DNA of 9,118 nucleotides from UBA12151 sp964600645 (GTDB lineage Bacteria > Patescibacteriota > Minisyncoccia > Moranbacterales > UBA9337), in NCBI GenBank assembly GCA_964600645.1, contig CAZRJL010000038.1, positions 1 to 9,118 on the forward strand, in the 5' to 3' direction. A model generated the notes under the pieces. That model did no database searches and had not been told where the DNA came from. It was given only the letters and a program-made list of their open reading frames with translations. This document shows, in pieces, positions 5,597 to 9,118 of this stretch (the stretch's first letter is position 1; each line of letters starts with the position of its first letter). A program made the position numbers and the translations under genes.

Positions 5597-6640
5597 ATGA
5601 ATAAGAGTAAAAAAGTGAAGGTTTCTGAAAAAGGAGGCTCTGTGGCGGTCAAATATATGAACGCTGTTTTGGATTTTCTCCCGGAGAGAGCGGATAAAAT
5701 AATCAAAATGAGATTTGGAGTTCTTGATGGATATCCAGCTACGCTGGAAGGTATTGGAAAAAAATACAATATAACCAGGGAGCGAGTTCGTCAAATTATA
5801 CGAGAAGCAATTACGAAAATAAAAAAGAAGGGAGATAAAAACATTCTGTTAATTGAGAAGGAAATTAAGCTTGCAATCGAAAAAAGTAATGGTATAATCA
5901 GAGAAGAAAAACTTTTAAATAATTTGAGTCAAAACGCCAAAACGCAAGGCGCAATAAAGTTTTTTTTGAAAGTGATTAGTGGTGTCGAGTTTCGAGCGGG
6001 AGACTCGGAGATAGAAAGGTCTTTTTATCGGGCGGATTTTAATTTTGAGCAATGGAATAAATGCAAGGATATTGCAAAGAGCGTTTTGCGGGAAAAAGAA
6101 GTCGCGATTTCTTCCGAAGAAATTATAAAAGAAATTTCCAATGCTGATCCCGCCATTGAAAAGGATGTTATTTTGGATTATCTGGATGTTTGCAAAGAAA
6201 TAAAAAGCAACAATTTCGGAAAATGGGGAATGACCAATTGGAGTGATATTAATCCGAAAGGAGCGAGAGAAAAAGCGTATTTGATTATGAAGGAATATGG
6301 AAAATCACTCCATTTTACCAAAGTTGCCGAATTTATCGATAAGCACGGACTTAGTAAGAAAAAATCTCATCCGCAGACAGTGCATAATGAATTGATTAAG
6401 GATAAAAGATTTGTTTTGGTTGGAAGGGGTGTGTATGCGCTTTCGGAATGGGGATACAAGCGCGGGACTGTTAAAGACGTTTTGGATGATATTTTCAAAC
6501 AAAGCGGAAGGCCGCTTAGTAAGGATGAAATTTTGAGCAAAGTATTGGCAAGTCGAAAAGTCAAGAAATCTACAATTATGATAAACTTGAACAATTTTTT
6601 TGTTCGAGTGGATAGAAATCGATACACTGTGAAAAAATAA
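5597..6640 (+). CDS. Sigma-70 region 4 plus HARE-HTH domain protein, putative transcription regulator
   Basis: The 347-residue protein combines two DNA-binding modules. Residues 24-77 resemble sigma-70 region 4: LPERADKIIKMRFGV, then a helix-turn-helix with TLEGIGKKYNITRERVRQII (49-68), very close to region 4.2 of RpoD. Sigma regions 1-3 are absent, so it cannot melt a promoter as a normal sigma factor. A helical middle (80-215) is not recognised. Residues 221-288 (GAREKAYLIMKEYGKSLHF ... GRGVYALSEWG) resemble the HARE-HTH domain, also found in the RNA polymerase delta subunit. A second winged-helix-like repeat follows (289-345, TVKDVLDDIFKQSGRPLSKD ... RNRYTVKK). A role in binding promoter DNA or polymerase is inferred. 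It heads a plus-strand operon with the two translocation genes and is divergent from dnaB. The ATG has no Shine-Dalgarno site. A sigma-70-like sequence lies inside it at 5871-5898. Confidence 0.85.
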   Translation: MNKSKKVKVSEKGGSVAVKYMNAVLDFLPERADKIIKMRFGVLDGYPATLEGIGKKYNITRERVRQIIREAITKIKKKGDKNILLIEKEIKLAIEKSNGIIREEKLLNNLSQNAKTQGAIKFFLKVISGVEFRAGDSEIERSFYRADFNFEQWNKCKDIAKSVLREKEVAISSEEIIKEISNADPAIEKDVILDYLDVCKEIKSNNFGKWGMTNWSDINPKGAREKAYLIMKEYGKSLHFTKVAEFIDKHGLSKKKSHPQTVHNELIKDKRFVLVGRGVYALSEWGYKRGTVKDVLDDIFKQSGRPLSKDEILSKVLASRKVKKSTIMINLNNFFVRVDRNRYTVKK

Positions 6641-6649
6641 TAAAATAAC

Positions 6650-6656
6650 AGGAAGG
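6650..6656 (+). promoter_or_regulatory. Shine-Dalgarno-like AGGAAGG before the alternative TTG start
   Basis: AGGAAGG ends 4 bases before an in-frame TTG at 6661 and 43 bases before the ATG at 6700. It could make TTG the real start of the next gene, although the spacing is shorter than optimal. It is the only evidence for the longer form. Confidence 0.35.
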
Positions 6657-6699
6657 TTTTTTGCGGACAGGTATAATTTCTAAAAAAATAAAAAATAAA

Positions 6700-7980
6700 A
6701 TGTTTGAGATAATCGGAGAATCTTTTCAAAATTTGGGCCAAAGTATTTCCGGCGGATGGTTTTTGCTGTCTAAAAGTTGGTTTGTTCTTTTTCCTCCCGT
6801 TTTATACTATCTTTTCAAATTGCTTTGGATGGATTTAATCCAAAATAGTTTTTTGGATTCTTTACAATGGACAATGCTGGAAATTATTCCTCCGCGCGAA
6901 CTGGAAAGAAGTCCACAACCGATGGAATCAATATTCAACGGTTTGGCCGGAGTGTACAAGGGTCTTAGTGCGAAAGATTTATATGTTGACGGCGTTCTTA
7001 CATTGAGTTTCAGTCTTGAGTTGGTAAGTGATGCCGGACAGGTACACTTTTATATTCGCACCACGAAACAAAATAGAAAACTGGTTGAGTCGCACATTTA
7101 CGCGCAATATCCGAACGCGGAAATTTTGGAAGTTCCGGATTATATTAATAATATTCCGAGATTGGTGCCGAACAAGGACTGGGATTTGTGGGGAACGGAT
7201 TTTATGCTCATAAAGCCGGATGCTTATCCATTGCGCAGTTATCGATGGTTTGAAGAGAGTGTAACCGGAAAAATGATTGATCCGATGTCTTCATTGGTTG
7301 AAGCTATGGGAACGATCGGACCGGGACAACAGGTTTGGTTTCAAATTATTATTATTCCGGAAGAGCTTAATTACTATAATTCTGGAAAAGCATTAATAGA
7401 TGAGTTGGCAGGGCGAGTTAAAAAGAAAAAGACCGGCGTGTTTAGCAGTATCGGAAAAGATATCGCGGATGTGGCAAAAGGAATTTTTCAGGGCATTTTT
7501 GCTCCGGTGGAGTTTGCTCCGTCCAAGGAAGATAAGGCGGATCAAACTCCCTTGGAATTCAAACTTACGCCCGGAGAAAAAGATGTGATGAAGGCGATTG
7601 AGGAATCAATGGGTAAGACGGTTTTTTTTACTAAAATCAGATTACTTGTTTTGGGAAAAAGAGAAAACCTCGATCGTTCGGTAATAGGATCTTTTATGGG
7701 AGGCATCCGACAATTTTCCGATTCCAACTTGAACGGGTTTAAACATGATAATGCGACGAAAACATATGGAGTATATTGGGGAGGGAAAATGCGCACGCTT
7801 TTTCGTCAGCGAAAAATATTCCAAAGGTATAAAGACCGCGATCCGACCGGAACGAAATTTTTTCTCAATACCGAAGAGCTGGCAACCATTTTCCATTTTC
7901 CTGATATGACAGTGGTGGCGCCTTCGGTAAAAAAGGTTGAATCCAAGCGGGGAGGAGCGCCGGCAAATTTGCCGATTTAA
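6700..7980 (+). CDS. Membrane-anchored VirB4/HerA-like N-terminal-domain protein, partner of the downstream ATPase
   Basis: From the ATG the protein has 426 residues. A TTG at 6661 would add 13, MRTGIISKKIKNK, behind a possible AGGAAGG. A hydrophobic stretch at about residues 18-47 (GGWFLLSKSWFVLFPPVLYY and following) suggests membrane anchoring. The soluble part starts with LERSPQPMESIFNGLAGV (68-85), which resembles the SPxxMExxxxxL motif at the front of VirB4/TraD-like and HerA-like conjugation proteins. It ends with LNTEELATIFHFPD (389-402) and a GGAPANLP tail, a sequence I associate with the segment just ahead of the ATPase domain in such proteins. No Walker motif is present. The gene downstream supplies exactly the missing ATPase, so the two look like one motor split into two chains. 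An assembly or regulatory role at the membrane is inferred. I believe this family is common in Patescibacteria and carries only a domain-of-unknown-function name. Confidence 0.8.
   Translation: MFEIIGESFQNLGQSISGGWFLLSKSWFVLFPPVLYYLFKLLWMDLIQNSFLDSLQWTMLEIIPPRELERSPQPMESIFNGLAGVYKGLSAKDLYVDGVLTLSFSLELVSDAGQVHFYIRTTKQNRKLVESHIYAQYPNAEILEVPDYINNIPRLVPNKDWDLWGTDFMLIKPDAYPLRSYRWFEESVTGKMIDPMSSLVEAMGTIGPGQQVWFQIIIIPEELNYYNSGKALIDELAGRVKKKKTGVFSSIGKDIADVAKGIFQGIFAPVEFAPSKEDKADQTPLEFKLTPGEKDVMKAIEESMGKTVFFTKIRLLVLGKRENLDRSVIGSFMGGIRQFSDSNLNGFKHDNATKTYGVYWGGKMRTLFRQRKIFQRYKDRDPTGTKFFLNTEELATIFHFPDMTVVAPSVKKVESKRGGAPANLPI
7961..7974. repeat. 14-base palindrome CGGCAAATTTGCCG at the gene junction
   Basis: This perfect palindrome lies in the last codons of the upstream gene, 6 bases before the possible ATG at 7980. 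If it folds in RNA, it would bring the GGAGGAG at 7951-7957 nearer the downstream start. This is speculative; it could also be chance. Confidence 0.4.
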
Positions 7981-7982
7981 TG
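7978..7982 (+). promoter_or_regulatory. TAATG stop/start overlap, possible coupled start of the ATPase gene
   Basis: The TAA ending the upstream gene shares its last A with an ATG in frame with the ATPase gene. It would add seven residues (MFLKNKT) before the ATG at 8001. Such an overlap usually indicates translational coupling and fits production of two partner subunits together. No Shine-Dalgarno site lies at normal distance from either ATG. Confidence 0.45.
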
Positions 7983-8000
7983 TTTTTAAAAAATAAAACT

Positions 8001-9118
8001 ATGTCCAATATAACTTTTTTTGCCAAAACAAATTTTCGTAATCGCGAAACGGAATTTGGAATTAAGACTGACGACCGGCGGAGGCATATTTATGTGATTG
8101 GAAAAACCGGCATGGGAAAAACCAATTTGTTGGAGCATTTGGTGATTCAAGATATTCGTAATGGACACGGCGTCGCCTATATCGATCCACATGGTGATAC
8201 GGCGGAAAAAATCCTAAAAGCTGTTCCGGCGGAAAGAATTAATGATGTAATCTATCTTAATCCGGCGGATGCGGAATTTCCGATTGCTTTTAATATTTTA
8301 GAGTCAGTAGATGAGGACAAAAAAAACTTAGTAGCATCCGGAATGATGGGCGTTTTCAAAAAAATCTGGCCGGATGTGTGGAGTCCTCGGATGGAATATA
8401 TTCTGAATAATACTATTTTAGCACTTTTGGATTATCCCGGTTCGACGATGCTCGGAGTGAGTCGTATGATGTCTGACAAAGATTATCGCAAGCGGGTTTA
8501 TGTGAAAATCAAGGATCCGGTGGTGAAATCTTTTTGGATTAACGAGTTTGACAAATGGGAGGATCGCTTTCGAAAAGAAGCGGTGGCCGCTATTCAAAAT
8601 AAAGTCGGGCAATTTCTTTCTTCATCCGTGATTCGGCATATTGTCGGACAGCCGAAATCCACGATTGATATGCGGGAGATTATGGACAATAAGAAGATTC
8701 TAATTGTCAATCTTTCCAAGGGAAGAATCGGAGAAGATGCGATGCGTCTTTTGGGTGGAATGATTGTGACAAAAATTCAGTTGGGAGTAATGGGGCGCGT
8801 GGATATTCCGGAGGAGCAACGCAAGGATTTTTATTTGCATGTGGATGAATTTCAAAATTTTGCTACGGAATCTTTTGCCAGCATTCTTTCTGAAGCTCGA
8901 AAATATCGCTTGAGTTTGACTTTGGCGCATCAATATATCAGCCAGCTTGTTATTGATGGCAATGCAACGGTGCGTGATGCGATTTTTGGAAATGTCGGAA
9001 CGATTATTGCTTTTCGGGTGGGAGCCGAGGATGCCGAGCAATTGGAAAAAGAATTCGAGCCTGTTTTTATGGCTAATGATATTATTAATCTTCCGAAATA
9101 TCATATTTATTTGAAATT
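8001..9118 (+). CDS. VirB4/TraG/HerA-type translocation ATPase (3' end cut off by window)
   Basis: This frame is open from 8001 to the window end (372 codons, no stop). It encodes a P-loop motor of the HerA/FtsK superfamily, the branch annotated as type IV secretion DNA-binding or coupling ATPases. After a short N terminus (MSNITFFAKTNFR) come RRRHIYVIGKTGMGKTNLLE with Walker A at 34-41 (GKTGMGKT), then VAYIDPHGD, typical of this family. Walker B is FYLHVDEFQNF (277-287) with D282 and E283. SEARKYRLSLTLAHQY (297-312) has the sensor glutamine Q311, and GTIIAFRVGAEDAEQLEKEF contains a possible arginine finger. It probably forms a membrane-associated hexamer with the upstream protein, which supplies the usual N-terminal module and anchor. 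The substrate, DNA or protein, is unknown. An in-frame ATG at 7980 overlapping the previous stop is an alternative start. No pilus, relaxase or other secretion genes are visible in the window. Confidence 0.9.
   Translation, partial: MSNITFFAKTNFRNRETEFGIKTDDRRRHIYVIGKTGMGKTNLLEHLVIQDIRNGHGVAYIDPHGDTAEKILKAVPAERINDVIYLNPADAEFPIAFNILESVDEDKKNLVASGMMGVFKKIWPDVWSPRMEYILNNTILALLDYPGSTMLGVSRMMSDKDYRKRVYVKIKDPVVKSFWINEFDKWEDRFRKEAVAAIQNKVGQFLSSSVIRHIVGQPKSTIDMREIMDNKKILIVNLSKGRIGEDAMRLLGGMIVTKIQLGVMGRVDIPEEQRKDFYLHVDEFQNFATESFASILSEARKYRLSLTLAHQYISQLVIDGNATVRDAIFGNVGTIIAFRVGAEDAEQLEKEFEPVFMANDIINLPKYHIYLK

Noticed and set aside
5597..6640. Annotation as a complete RNA polymerase sigma factor
   Set aside because: Only region 4 is present. 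The promoter-melting region 2 and region 3 are missing.
6672..6677. TATAAT just upstream of the ATG at 6700 as a separate promoter
   Set aside because: The 16-18 base upstream positions contain no -35-like hexamer, and the gene sits tightly in an operon. A weak promoter cannot be excluded.
8700..9104. Minus-strand 134-codon frame at the right end
   Set aside because: It is fully antisense to the Walker B to sensor region of the ATPase and has no recognisable domain.

Overview
The window looks like a piece of a Patescibacteria / Candidate Phyla Radiation chromosome, probably from the Parcubacteria side. This is an inference. It rests on an AT-rich sequence with very short gaps between genes, almost no Shine-Dalgarno sites, a sigma-region-4/HARE-HTH protein, a split VirB4/HerA-type ATPase pair, and a CCGCC-AAA-GGCGG / CCAGCC-TCT-GGCTGG double palindrome of a type I associate with these genomes. 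Nothing seen fixes the species, and there are no rRNA or tRNA genes.

Left part (1-822): the first 52 bases may hold the start of a minus-strand gene that runs off the edge. Next comes a compact unit in which one small P-loop kinase-like gene (95-655) is closely bracketed by a 24-base inverted repeat (52-75 and 664-687, 22 of 24 matching). The gene has fewer CpG-containing codons than its neighbours. The unit looks like a single-gene cassette and is the most unusual structure in the window.

Middle plus-strand part (823-3060): lepA (elongation factor 4) and rplU (ribosomal protein L21) each have a readable sigma-70-type promoter, and rplU ends in a good intrinsic terminator. lepA carries an in-frame array of four AAAYYTC heptamers between the beta-barrel and the following domain.

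Minus-strand operon (5523 down to 3114): dnaB (replicative helicase), recR (recombination mediator) and a small cysteine-rich protein are read leftward and end in a strong 13-bp terminator hairpin that converges on the rplU terminator. A double palindrome sits between dnaB and recR and is open in the recR frame.

Right plus-strand operon (5528 to the end): a promoter back-to-back with the dnaB promoter drives a sigma-region-4/HARE-HTH protein. It is followed by a membrane-anchored protein that resembles the non-ATPase N-terminal half of VirB4/HerA-like conjugation proteins, then by the matching ATPase, which is cut by the window edge. The last two genes touch through a possible TAATG stop/start and probably form one membrane-associated DNA- or protein-translocating motor. 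Its substrate cannot be read from the sequence.

Several promoters lie so close to their start codons that predicted 5' leaders are about 8 to 33 bases. Together with the lack of Shine-Dalgarno motifs, this suggests that SD-independent initiation is common here.
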